A DNA stretch of 64,000 nt from Candidatus Bathyarchaeota archaeon (GTDB lineage: Archaea; Thermoproteota; CALKCG01; B24; DRYS01). The notes below the pieces were generated by a model that was given only the letters and a program-made list of their open reading frames with translations, ran no database searches and was not told the DNA's origin. Positions within the stretch are counted from its first letter, which is position 1, and every line of letters starts with the position of its first letter. The stretch spans positions 1 through 64,000 of the forward strand of contig JANXEK010000004.1 in NCBI GenBank assembly GCA_025058595.1, written 5' to 3'. A program made the translations under genes and the position numbers. Below, in pieces: positions 43,609 through 51,988 of the stretch.

Positions 43609-44991
43609 ATGAATCAAACTAAATCGGATGCAAGAAACTTCATACTAATCGTCTTAGATAGCTTCAGACAGGATCATGTAAGCTACTATAATAAGGGTAG
43701 AAGGGTCTTCGAGAATGTACCTCCATGCAGAACACCTTACATCGATAAGTTCGCCGAGGAGAGTATAGTATTCCTTAACGTATACCCTTCAGGTCTCCCA
43801 ACGATACCTGTTAGATATGAGCTGTTGACAGGTATGTTCTCGCTACCATATAGACCTTGGCAGCCGCTACTACCCTACCCTAAGGATATAACCGCCTCAG
43901 ATATACTCTCTAGACATGGATATATCTGTAGCCTCATAACCGATACATACCATCTATTCAAGCCTGATATGAATTTTCATAGAAGCTTCCAATGTTTCAG
44001 ATGGATTAGAGGACAAGAGTACGATGCATACACATCTTCTCCTCCTAAACGTATGGTCGAAGATTATGTGAACGAGAATTACCCGGAGGAGTGGAGGAGA
44101 CTCGTAGCAAGATATCTAGCGAATACCGATGAATTCAAATCTGAAGAAGACTACTTCTCCGTCAGGGTGTTCGGTGAAGCTATGAAATGGCTTAGAGATA
44201 ACCGTACGCATAGGCGTATATTCCTATGGGTAGATTGTTTCGATCCGCATGAACCGTGGGATCCACCTGAAAGATTTGATACATATACGGATCCATCATA
44301 CGATGGACCTAAGCTAATACTACCCATGGGTGGATATGCAGATAAATGGGCTACGAAGGAGCAGATAGACTATATCAGAGGCTTGTATGCTGGTGAAGCA
44401 TCTTTCGTAGACTACTGCTTTGGAAGATTCATAGAGGCTTTGAAGGATCTAGGATACTACGAAGATTCGATCATAGCCGTTACAGCCGATCATGGTCATC
44501 CCCTAGCTGATCATGGGAAATTCCTTAAAGGTCCTGATAGGATGTACAGCGAGCTCCTAAGAGTACCGTTCATCATGCATATACCAGGCTATAAGCATAG
44601 AGATATAGATGCGCTCATACAATTCCCAGATATCCTACCCACAGTCCTAGAGCTTCTAGGGTTAGGATCTGAAGCTAGATGTATGCAGGGATCTAGCTTC
44701 ATCGACATAATCGAAGGCTCGAAATCTAATCATAGAAGCTACATTATATCAGGATACCATGAAGCTATAGATCGATGTATAAGGGATAGGGAGTGGAGCT
44801 ATGTGAAAAGACCCGAAGGACAGCCAGACGAACTATACAATCTAGTAAAGGATCCCAAGGAGGAGATAAACCTTATAGATGAGAGGAAGGATGTAGCGTT
44901 AAAGCTTGCATCATACTACGGATTATACTTCCATAGAATGGAGAAGCCTTGGGTAGTTAAAGGTCTCCAAGGCAGATACGAGACTATGTAA
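43609..44991 (+). CDS. Sulfatase-like alkaline phosphatase superfamily hydrolase
   Basis: 460 residues. Metal ligands: LIVLDSFRQD at residue 17 and AVTADHGHPLADHGK near 300. The nucleophile segment is SGLPTIPVRYELLTG. The position that carries Cys or Ser (converted to formylglycine) in true sulfatases is Thr65 in TxPxR. Such proteins may be phosphodiesterases or phosphatases using Thr directly. No signal peptide, so cytoplasmic. No sulfatase-modifying enzyme nearby. ATG start at 43609. Confidence 0.8.
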   Translation: MNQTKSDARNFILIVLDSFRQDHVSYYNKGRRVFENVPPCRTPYIDKFAEESIVFLNVYPSGLPTIPVRYELLTGMFSLPYRPWQPLLPYPKDITASDILSRHGYICSLITDTYHLFKPDMNFHRSFQCFRWIRGQEYDAYTSSPPKRMVEDYVNENYPEEWRRLVARYLANTDEFKSEEDYFSVRVFGEAMKWLRDNRTHRRIFLWVDCFDPHEPWDPPERFDTYTDPSYDGPKLILPMGGYADKWATKEQIDYIRGLYAGEASFVDYCFGRFIEALKDLGYYEDSIIAVTADHGHPLADHGKFLKGPDRMYSELLRVPFIMHIPGYKHRDIDALIQFPDILPTVLELLGLGSEARCMQGSSFIDIIEGSKSNHRSYIISGYHEAIDRCIRDREWSYVKRPEGQPDELYNLVKDPKEEINLIDERKDVALKLASYYGLYFHRMEKPWVVKGLQGRYETM

Positions 44992-45009
44992 GAATAAACT
45001 CCGGGAAAG

Positions 45010-45020
45010 GTTTAATATTT
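45010..45020 (+). promoter_or_regulatory. TATA box of the Lrp-like gene
   Basis: GTTTAATATTT preceded by GGGAAAG (BRE-like) lies about 31 nt before the ATG at 45047, predicting a transcript with a very short or no leader. Confidence 0.5.
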
Positions 45021-45046
45021 TGAGAAAGAAAAATATAAACACAGAT

Positions 45047-45280
45047 ATGCCCGTATTAGCATATGTATTTATAAATACAGAAGCAGGGAGAGCATTCAAA
45101 GTTCTCGAAGCCGTCAAGAAGATCGAAGGGGTTAAAGACGCTCATACGATCACAGGTATATATGATATAGTAGCGTTAGTAGAAGCAGCAGATCTGAAAG
45201 ATCTAGGAGAGAAGATAGTCGATAGGGTACAAGGAGTGAAAGGCGTAGAGAGAACGGTAACAGCAGTAGTGGTAGAATAG
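45047..45280 (+). CDS. Stand-alone Lrp/AsnC ligand-binding (RAM) domain protein
   Basis: About 77 residues: PVLAYVFINTEAGRAFKVLEAVKKIEGVKDAHTITGIYDIVALVEAADLKDLG is the complete RAM domain (beta-alpha-beta-beta-alpha-beta) of Lrp/AsnC regulators without the helix-turn-helix. Such stand-alone forms bind amino acids and may modulate full-length Lrp proteins. I use the ATG at 45047 because the TATA box at about 45015 is correctly placed for it; a TTG at 45020 lies within the box. tRNA-Thr follows downstream. Confidence 0.88.
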   Translation: MPVLAYVFINTEAGRAFKVLEAVKKIEGVKDAHTITGIYDIVALVEAADLKDLGEKIVDRVQGVKGVERTVTAVVVE

Positions 45281-45317
45281 AATACACAGCTACAAGGATA
45301 TGGTAAACAAGATAGAA

Positions 45318-45328
45318 ACATTTTAATC
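45318..45328 (+). promoter_or_regulatory. TATA-like box for tRNA-Thr
   Basis: ACATTTTAATC with a purine-rich GAAA just before it, about 35-44 nt upstream of the mature tRNA-Thr 5' end. This is close to the typical distance for archaeal tRNA promoters with a short 5' leader. Assigned by eye. Confidence 0.45.
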
Positions 45329-45361
45329 TCCAATAGTAGACGATGCTATCATAGATAAAGG

Positions 45362-45435
45362 GGTCCGGTAGCTCAGTCTGGCTGGAGCACCAGCTTGGTA
45401 AGCTGGGGGTCGCGGGTTCGAATCCCGCCCGGACC
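45362..45435 (+). tRNA. tRNA-Thr (anticodon GGU)
   Basis: A 74-nt intron-less tRNA. Acceptor GGUCCGG/CCGGACC, D arm GCUC...GAGC, anticodon stem CCAGC/GCUGG with loop UUGGUAA (anticodon GGU), T arm GCGGG-UUCGAAU-CCCGC. No encoded CCA. It marks the left edge of a gene-poor, partly decayed stretch. Confidence 0.95.
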
Positions 45436-45702
45436 TTCCATCTAATATCCATGAATTCACCGTGGCTTCCAGCTTTTCTAGTCCGGTATTCTCCTCCCGT
45501 ATGGGTACAGGTTTTCGAGCCCTGTATCCCAGGCATGCTCGTATATCTGAGATTCCTAAACGAATGTACAACCGGTAAGATCTTCATGGCCTTGTTTAAA
45601 AGCTTCAAACTGTGGAGAATGAGGGATAAACGTATACGGCGTTCGTAGGAGCTTCAGCTAGAATATCGGTTAGATACGGTAGAATATATGCTATGACGGC
45701 TG
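45436..45702. other. Spacer after tRNA-Thr, no convincing gene
   Basis: A 65-codon ATG frame (45451-45648, plus strand) is open here, but its product is not recognisable and its composition is not clearly coding. Frames on the opposite strand run into the tRNA and give the well-known tRNA-derived translation artefact. I see no attachment-site repeat of the tRNA 3' end within the window. Confidence 0.4.
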
Positions 45703-46052
45703 ACTAGATAGAGATATTCGTTAGGGAGGCTAGAGCCTTATTCGATACCGGCTCTAGAGGAAGCTATTTTAGCGAGGAAGAATTTGCTAAGGAGATTGGA
45801 TGTGAACTCTTTAAAGGAGCCGAAGGCGACATCGTTAACTGTAAAAGAGAAGTACGCTAAACTAATCGGAGATGTGAAAGTATACCTAGAAGTGGAAGGA
45901 TACATTTCCCAGAAAGGGAAACAATCGGTGTCATAGAAGACTTAACGAGGGACGTAATTATAGGTTTGAGCATAATGGAGAAATACGGAATCTACGTTGA
46001 ATGGGATGAAATAAAGTTTAAGCAGATCCCACCCTCATCAATAACAATCTAG
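45703..46052 (+). pseudogene. Retropepsin-like aspartic protease remnant (frameshifted)
   Basis: Three frames must be joined. The first gives IFVREARALFDTGSRGSYFSEEEFAKEIG, with the DTGS catalytic motif of clan AA aspartic proteases. The second, after a shift near 45860, gives AKLIGDVKVYLEVEGY. The third, after about 45930, gives TIGVIEDLTRDVIIGLSIMEKYGIYVEWDE, matching the family's C-terminal (I/V)IGxxxLxxYG strand. At least two frameshifts and no clear start indicate decay. Archaeal and bacterial genomes often carry intact stand-alone copies of about 120 residues. Confidence 0.7.
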
Positions 46053-46141
46053 AAGAAATAAGCTAAAGAATTTTAAAATCTATTTGACATTTGTTTTAAG
46101 GAACTATTGAGAAACTTCATCGTCTAAGTCATTCTTATTCT

Positions 46142-46363
46142 CTAACAGCTATCTCTTACTATCTTTAAATCCTTCGAGGTATGCCTCTTAAAGCATCTCT
46201 TTAGTAGGGCTATTAATGCTGGTGGGTTCTCTACCCCTTCATCTATCTTATTCAGGTTTCTATTCACCTTAAGGGATAGGATGATTACTTCTATCAAATC
46301 TCTATGCAATGCACCCTTATCTTCCCAGCGAAGTATCCATCTATTAGCTTGCTTAAATTCCAA
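46142..46363 (-). CDS. Hypothetical 73-residue protein
   Basis: A helical, charged small protein beginning EFKQANRWILRW. I do not recognise the family. It is uninterrupted, in contrast to the decayed gene beside it, but lies in a gene-poor stretch with no clear Shine-Dalgarno, so it may be a fragment. Confidence 0.4.
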   Translation of the reverse strand: MEFKQANRWILRWEDKGALHRDLIEVIILSLKVNRNLNKIDEGVENPPALIALLKRCFKRHTSKDLKIVRDSC

Positions 46364-46827
46364 CTAGACCTCTCCTCCATATCTCCTCTAGGGTTTTACT
46401 CTATTCTTATACAGTTCTCAGTAGGGTTTCTATAACAGATTATGCATAGTATGTACAGTTTGTATGGAAATCATGCCTGGCCTCCTCTTAGATGTATGTA
46501 AATGTTAGTTCACAGCGTGAAATGGTATGTAGGAAGTATGGATGGGAGATGAAACGTTAAGCTCTATCGTCTCTAGATTCTCTGTAGAAGATCTATTAGA
46601 ACTTTGATTCTTGCTTTAAAAATAGGATCGCGTCGATAGTAGGATCTCATCGTAATCTTCTAGAGGTTGCTGTCGTTCTATTGGTATTAGGCTAGGAAGG
46701 GCTTAATTAACGTTGGCGTAAAGATGCGTGTTTTAATCTATCTTACGGTTAAGATCCTAGCCTCTTACGATTCTTTAAAACGTTTAAAGCTTTATAGCGA
46801 TATCTATATCTTAATCTAGGGGTTTGA
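46364..46827. other. 464-nt stretch without a recognised gene
   Basis: Both strands are stop-rich. The right end holds likely promoter sequence for the membrane-protein gene: TTTAAAGC and TTTATAGC lie about 30-45 nt before its ATG at 46828. The rest shows no repeat array, tRNA or recognisable relic. Confidence 0.45.
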
Positions 46828-48318
46828 ATGGCTGGTAGACTCTATATACCTCTAGCGGTGTTCTCAGCATTTATACTTCTTCATGGATTGGTTTGTAGCT
46901 TCGAAGCTGTAGACGATGAATTCATAGAATCGGGGCGTATATATTCTGGTAGTCTCCCTCCGGAGGGATCTATATCCTATAAGGTTAGACTACCGCAAGC
47001 CGATTCTCTTCTGATAGTTCATATAGAAGCTTTAGAGGGGATGTTTAAGTTTAACGTTTCAGGGTCTATCAATGAAGCCTCCACTAATATAGTATATTAT
47101 AGGGCGCCATACCTATATTATGTCGTAGATGATGGTATAGGATGGTTGGAGCTCAGGAACACCAGCGTAAACTCGACTCTAACCTATAGATTCTACATAG
47201 ATATAACGACGCCTCTGAATGATGGTTTACGAATACTTAAGCCTATATGTTTAGAAGGTGGAGTAGCATCGTTTATTCTGAATCTTAATAAAGGCGATAA
47301 AGTCGAAGTGCAGGCTTCCCCTATAGGTATAAAGGATTTAAGCCTCGAAGTATATACGCTCTACTACGAGCTAGCTAAAGGTAGTTTAGGGTATATGTTG
47401 GTCTTATATGAGGCTGTTGAAGATGGTAAGCTAAACTTCGAAGCAGATCTGGAAGGTGTATACTACATTCTCGTAAGGTCCAAGAAGGGTGAGGGTATGG
47501 TTTTAATAGCTTGTAAGATAGAGGAGTCTATGCTAAGTCAAAACTGGTTTTGGATTATACCTCTATGGCTATCCATACCTGCCACCTTAGGATTCACCTC
47601 TATGTTAAGCCTTAACGATGTAAGGAAACTCCCCTCTCCTAAACGTTATATTTCGATGAGTATCTATACATCGATCCCAACGATTATCTCATTTATATCG
47701 ACGGCGGGAGCCTATACGTATAGAGCTCCTATCTATATCCCACTACTCCAGATATCTACAATCCTATACGGGTTAACAGTCGCATATAGACTCTATGGCG
47801 CTATACTAGATAGGTTGGAAGAAACGGCTATATGCCAATACTGCGGTAAGATGGTAGATCTTAAGGTGAACCTATGTTGCGGGGTCAGGGTTAAATCTAT
47901 AAGCTTATCCTGGTATCTTGCAGCTCCCTCCGTCGCTCTCCTACTATTCTTAGTATGGTTAAGCTTAAAGGTGTTAAGTTTAGATCCTAACCTACTAGTC
48001 TTAACGGTAGCTGGAGGGGTAATTGGAAGCCTCCTATCATGGTATTTCAATAGGAGGTTAGATACTTGGGGGGCGTTAAAACTCCTATTTATAGGGCTGA
48101 TATTCTCGGCTCTATCCCCGATCATAGTTTTAGCCCTTATAGAATTGATCGGACCGGTTCTACGACCGGTAGAGTTATGGAGAGGTGCGAGCTACGCTAG
48201 GATTAGGATAACGCGTCCAGCTCTACCCGTAACATTCTATGTATTTTTCAGTCTGATAGTAGCTATCACTATAACATACCTTATAGTTGAAGCTAGAACG
48301 ATAGTTAAGAATAGGTAA
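46828..48318 (+). CDS. Multi-pass membrane protein with extracellular domain and zinc knuckle
   Basis: 496 residues. A signal or first TM helix (LAVFSAFILLHGLVCSF) is followed by about 215 residues of beta-rich, probably external domain, resembling a pre-peptidase-like fold (YRFYIDITTP, GVYYILVRSKKGEG). Then come TM helices around 245-265 and 285-320, a short cytosolic zinc knuckle CQYCGKMVDLKVNLCC (about 338-353), and four or more further TM helices. I do not recognise the family. TATA-like sequence upstream suggests its own promoter. Confidence 0.6.
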   Translation: MAGRLYIPLAVFSAFILLHGLVCSFEAVDDEFIESGRIYSGSLPPEGSISYKVRLPQADSLLIVHIEALEGMFKFNVSGSINEASTNIVYYRAPYLYYVVDDGIGWLELRNTSVNSTLTYRFYIDITTPLNDGLRILKPICLEGGVASFILNLNKGDKVEVQASPIGIKDLSLEVYTLYYELAKGSLGYMLVLYEAVEDGKLNFEADLEGVYYILVRSKKGEGMVLIACKIEESMLSQNWFWIIPLWLSIPATLGFTSMLSLNDVRKLPSPKRYISMSIYTSIPTIISFISTAGAYTYRAPIYIPLLQISTILYGLTVAYRLYGAILDRLEETAICQYCGKMVDLKVNLCCGVRVKSISLSWYLAAPSVALLLFLVWLSLKVLSLDPNLLVLTVAGGVIGSLLSWYFNRRLDTWGALKLLFIGLIFSALSPIIVLALIELIGPVLRPVELWRGASYARIRITRPALPVTFYVFFSLIVAITITYLIVEARTIVKNR

Positions 48319-48399
48319 GCTTAGCTTTACAAGTCTTCCTAAACTACCATAAGACTTGAGGATACACCTTAATTCACTCCCCACGACTACTTCGAAATT

Positions 48400-49428
48400 C
48401 TATCCCTTTAGGTATTGTCCATGTATAATGTAGCTTACTATATCATATATACTTCCGCTAACTAGTTTTACGGGTATTCCATTCTGTACGTCGTAGATCC
48501 TTATGGTAGCTATACCTCCATACCTACTGAACCAGTCTGAATACCTCTCGAGCTCCTTATAGGGATCTTCAGCTCTTAGATCCGAGGGGTATCCCGTATA
48601 GTAGTTGCCCGCGGTATCGAGTATAGTTAATCCGCCCCCTCCTACCGGGAATGCTACGGCTACATGCCCCCTACCACCTCTAAGCGTTATATCTAGTAGC
48701 CAAAGGGTATGCTCTCTACCGTAGATATAGCGTTGGTAGCACTTTATCATAGCGTATAGGAGTATAGCTTGATCCTCGCAGTCCCCCTGCCCGTAGCTTA
48801 GGGCTTCACTCGGGGATAGAACGATCTGTCTATACGTCGTTTTTACGTATACTCCACGTTCAAGATCTGATATTAAGGGGGGATAGGGTACTGGTGGATC
48901 ATAAGCATACCCTATATTCTTCCTAACATAATCGTAAAGTTCTTTTACGCTACGCCAATAATCGCTAGGATAGGATACCGTCGATCCCACTAGGGAGGCT
49001 AGGTTTAATATCTCGCTATCGTTCAAAACCCTACTTATAGAATCTTCGAAGAATAGGTAGGATAAGGCATACTTCCTCCAATCCTCGTAGCTATCGACCA
49101 GACGTTGATGGTTGATTCGTAGAGTGGAATAGTTAGCCTCTAAAACCATATAGCTCTCGGTTAGATTGCTAACCCTACCACTTAAAGCCCTATACTCCTT
49201 CATCAGCTGTATATGTTCATCATGTAGGCTTTTATACATCGTGTAGAATCTTCTATACTCTTTCTCAAGTTCATCGAAGGATCTGCTAAGCCTGTTATAC
49301 CTATCTAGTAGGGTCGTATACTGACTGTAGAAGTAGGAGATAGAAGCAAAACTTAGAACCGCAGATACTAGGAGGATAGAGACTAGAATCCTAGATATAG
49401 CACTCACTATATCCACCCACGTTAACAT
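48400..49428 (-). CDS. Membrane-anchored coiled-coil transglutaminase-like protein
   Basis: 342 residues from the ATG at 49428. One N-terminal TM helix (ILVSILLVSAVLSFASISYFY) is followed by a coiled coil of about 80 residues. A transglutaminase-like core has the catalytic triad candidates Cys217 (GQGDCEDQAIL), His255 (GRGHVAVAFP) and Asp271 (ILDTAGNYY). Predicted outside the cell, it may be a protease or peptide-modifying enzyme. A TATA box centred 26 nt before this ATG predicts a leaderless mRNA and decides against the upstream ATG at 49536. Confidence 0.8.
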   Translation of the reverse strand: MLTWVDIVSAISRILVSILLVSAVLSFASISYFYSQYTTLLDRYNRLSRSFDELEKEYRRFYTMYKSLHDEHIQLMKEYRALSGRVSNLTESYMVLEANYSTLRINHQRLVDSYEDWRKYALSYLFFEDSISRVLNDSEILNLASLVGSTVSYPSDYWRSVKELYDYVRKNIGYAYDPPVPYPPLISDLERGVYVKTTYRQIVLSPSEALSYGQGDCEDQAILLYAMIKCYQRYIYGREHTLWLLDITLRGGRGHVAVAFPVGGGGLTILDTAGNYYTGYPSDLRAEDPYKELERYSDWFSRYGGIATIRIYDVQNGIPVKLVSGSIYDIVSYIIHGQYLKG

Positions 49429-49449
49429 TACAATTTTCTGATGATGGAT

Positions 49450-49458
49450 ATATATAAG
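49450..49458 (-). promoter_or_regulatory. TATA box of the transglutaminase-like gene
   Basis: On the minus strand CTTATATATATCC is centred about 26 nt upstream of the ATG at 49428, the canonical TATA-to-start distance in archaea. Transcription would therefore begin at or next to the start codon. Confidence 0.65.
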
Positions 49459-49631
49459 ACTTCCACTCTTTAAGATAGCTTCAATACCCCTCTTTATTCT
49501 ATATATCCAAGCATTACCCATACTATCGATGTACACTCTACTTTACCGATACCTTATACGTTTCAAGAAGACAATAGTATAGAAGGATATGTAGATAAGG
49601 GACTATCTTGAGCATCGAATTATTATTTTTA

Positions 49632-49997
49632 TTAGAATAGCGGCGGTATAAAGACTGTTAGAACTGTTAAGGGTTCGATGACGTTGACGAGGCCATGTCT
49701 TACGCCTTTAGGGATATAGATGAAGGTTCCTTCGAGTATTTCTTTTTCACCTAATCCTTCAATGAATATTATAGCTTTTCCTTTAATGCAGTACTCTATT
49801 TGATCGCTCTCGTTATGTGTATGCATATTTATTTCCTCGCTTCTATTAATCATGCTTAATCTAACGCTAGCAGTAGATGTATCATTCTTGGATAGGAGAA
49901 TTTTCGTCGGAAAAATTGTTCCTTCATTAAAGGCTATATCCCTCTCATATCTGACTATCGGGTTCATCACATACTCCTCATACAATCTGCTTAGCAT
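49632..49997 (-). CDS. Cupin domain protein
   Basis: 121 residues. Cupin motif 1 is MHTHNESDQIEYCIKGKAIIF and motif 2 GTFIYIPKGVRHGLVNV, giving the usual His and Glu metal ligands. The N-terminal 40 residues form an extra strand region. The substrate is unknown. This is the second small cupin of the window and is not close in sequence to the one at 36.4 kb. No operon partner. Confidence 0.8.
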   Translation of the reverse strand: MLSRLYEEYVMNPIVRYERDIAFNEGTIFPTKILLSKNDTSTASVRLSMINRSEEINMHTHNESDQIEYCIKGKAIIFIEGLGEKEILEGTFIYIPKGVRHGLVNVIEPLTVLTVFIPPLF

Positions 49998-50232
49998 ATT
50001 ATTAAGGTTTAGATCGTGAATTCTACCTATATAGTATATGGGACGCCTTAGATACGATGAACTCCAACCCGACTAATGCGTATAGGATTGCTATCGTTGC
50101 CGGTATCATAGATATGGTAGACTGATCCTATCTCCATAAGAAGGCGCTATTTTCATCTAGGCTTCGTAATAACGGTTCAGATTAGAAAGGCTTAGAAGCG
50201 GTATCGAAACTTCTAAGTTATAGGGTAACTTT
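49998..50232. other. Gene-free spacer, possible relic
   Basis: Contains a short plus-strand frame (from ATG 50057, 23 codons) continuing after a TGA with coding-like codons, but I recognise nothing. Probably part of the decayed stretch that includes the PPC-domain pseudogene. Confidence 0.35.
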
Positions 50233-50614
50233 ATGGAGTATTTCGTGGCTGATAGGATAGGTAGAATCTTCCCGTTAGAACTTGATCCAGGAGGTTATAT
50301 TATAGAGAGTATAGACAAGTTGGTGAAGAGAGGAGGAGTAAACGATCGAATTATTGGCTATCGGGGCAATAGATTCATGCGTTCTCCTTATTGCCATAAG
50401 GATGAGATACTCGTCGAAGAAATTCTTCAGAAGTTGGAGGGATAATCCCCTGGGATTAGCATCGATAATGGAGACAATAGCTGATGGTAAACTATGTTTA
50501 CATGCTACAGTTTCGGATCAGAAGTTTACTTACGGATTCCTGATGAAAAGGTATTCTAAGACTGAAGAGCCGAATCGAGATCTAGATCTTCTAAGCAGTC
50601 CAGAATCCTACTAA
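50233..50614 (+). pseudogene. PPC/DUF296 domain protein, frameshifted
   Basis: The first frame encodes IGRIFPLELDPGGYIIESIDKLVKRGGVNDRIIG. Shifting frame at about 50359 continues IGAIDSCVLLIAIRMRY...NPLGLASIMETIADGKLCLHATVSDQ. Joined, this is the plant-and-prokaryote-conserved (PPC, DUF296) fold: LxPGxxIxESI, then xIGAI, then the xxSxxGxIAxGKxxLHxHV-like segment, here with the later His reduced. One inserted base breaks it. An assembly error would give the same picture, but its decayed surroundings favour a pseudogene. Confidence 0.7.
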
Positions 50615-51031
50615 ACCATACGATCAACCTCGGATATAATAGCGAAGCGAAACATGTCTTTCTAACAAGCTCTACCCCTCCTTAGGTGGATCGAGGTGTA
50701 CAGCACATATTTCTCTGGAAATACCACTGGGGGTTCGATTCCATCATCTATGAAGCTGCTATTATTCCTCTGAAACTCTATATAGTGGATGAGACGTGCT
50801 TTAAACCTAAATAAGCATGAAAGTTTTATCCACAGAAGCTGCATTACTGGGTGTAACCTTAAGGTCTTCCACCGTATTGGTTGGACGTAATATTATCCTG
50901 TTTAATCCATACACTAACCCTTAACCCCCTCTGTATGATGACCCGAGAGATAGTCTGTCTCCCTGTAACCTTGAGGATGTAACCACCATCCCTTAGACGA
51001 TCTTCGAAGAAATTTTCGAGTTAGACATATC
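50615..51031. other. 417-nt stretch without an intact gene
   Basis: Plus-strand frames such as LWKYHWGFDSIIYEAAIIPL (from about 50709) are open for about 40 codons and then broken by stops. They look like remains of a gene but match no family I can name. No terminal inverted repeats or RNA genes seen. Confidence 0.4.
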
Positions 51032-51982
51032 CTATATCCTAGGTACAACTCTATACTCGTACTCCTCGCCCATCCTTCGTAATTCTATGGTTAAACCATC
51101 CTCAGCTACCACTACGTTCGAGTATATCCTCTTCGCTTCGTCCACGAGAGCATCTACGGTAACGTATCTAGCCGATATATGCGTAAGCACTAGGAGCTTC
51201 ACAGAGCTTCTCGAAGCTATGTATGCAGCTTGAGCCGCAGTAGTATGCCCTTCAACCGTAGCTTTACTCGCTAGATCTTCTGTGAACGTCGCTTCATGTA
51301 TAAGTATATCCGCTCCTTCGGCAAGCTCTTCTACAGCTCTACAAGGTATGGTATCACCTGTATAGGCTAGCTTAAACCCTCTACGTGGAGGCCCTAAAAC
51401 ATCTTTAGGCTCTATTATCCTCCCATCGTCAAGCTTTATAGATTCTCCGAGTTGTAACCTCTTCCATAGAGGGCCTCTAGGTATACCTAAAGCTATAGCT
51501 TTATCAGTATAGAATACACCTGGTCTATCCTTCTCTTCGAATCTATATCCATAGGATTCGCTTCCATGTTGAACTCTACGACATAAGATCCTGTAGGATT
51601 CGAAATCGTAGCATCTCCCATCATCAACCCTAAAAATTTTAAGATCGTACGTAGGGTTTAAACCGATGGTGCTCCTTATACAGTGTATGTATTCTTCGAG
51701 TTTAGAAGGGCCGTAAACCTCTACGGGCGTCTTTCTATCTAGTAGAGAGAACGTCTGAAGTAGACCTGGTAGGCCTAAAACGTGATCTCCATGCATATGG
51801 GATACGAATATCCTTAGAGGTCTACCTGCGCCTATCCCATACTCCATGAATCGAAGCTGTATACCTTCGCCGCAATCGAATAATATGAGATCTGAATCCC
51901 ATTCAAGCAGTATACCAGGTAAATTACGATTTAGGGTAGGCATACCAGCCGATGTACCGAGAAATACTATACGGTACGGCAT
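51032..51982 (-). CDS. rnz: Ribonuclease Z
   Basis: A 316-residue tRNA 3' processing endonuclease of the metallo-beta-lactamase superfamily. Metal motif SHMHGDH (His62, His64, Asp66, His67), FLGTSAGMPT start, YTGDT (Asp) and TSxxTHISARY-like C-terminal His. It removes tRNA 3' trailers before CCA addition, which fits tRNA genes lacking CCA here. It lies 6 nt after the stop of the tRNA G10 methyltransferase gene, forming a tRNA-maturation pair. Confidence 0.96.
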   Translation of the reverse strand: MPYRIVFLGTSAGMPTLNRNLPGILLEWDSDLILFDCGEGIQLRFMEYGIGAGRPLRIFVSHMHGDHVLGLPGLLQTFSLLDRKTPVEVYGPSKLEEYIHCIRSTIGLNPTYDLKIFRVDDGRCYDFESYRILCRRVQHGSESYGYRFEEKDRPGVFYTDKAIALGIPRGPLWKRLQLGESIKLDDGRIIEPKDVLGPPRRGFKLAYTGDTIPCRAVEELAEGADILIHEATFTEDLASKATVEGHTTAAQAAYIASRSSVKLLVLTHISARYVTVDALVDEAKRIYSNVVVAEDGLTIELRRMGEEYEYRVVPRI

Positions 51983-51988
51983 ACAGTC

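Noticed and set aside
45323..45608. Minus-strand open frames across tRNA-Thr giving GFEPATPSLP-like peptides
   Set aside because: This is the familiar artefact of translating a tRNA gene. The tRNA fold on the plus strand is complete and explains the sequence.
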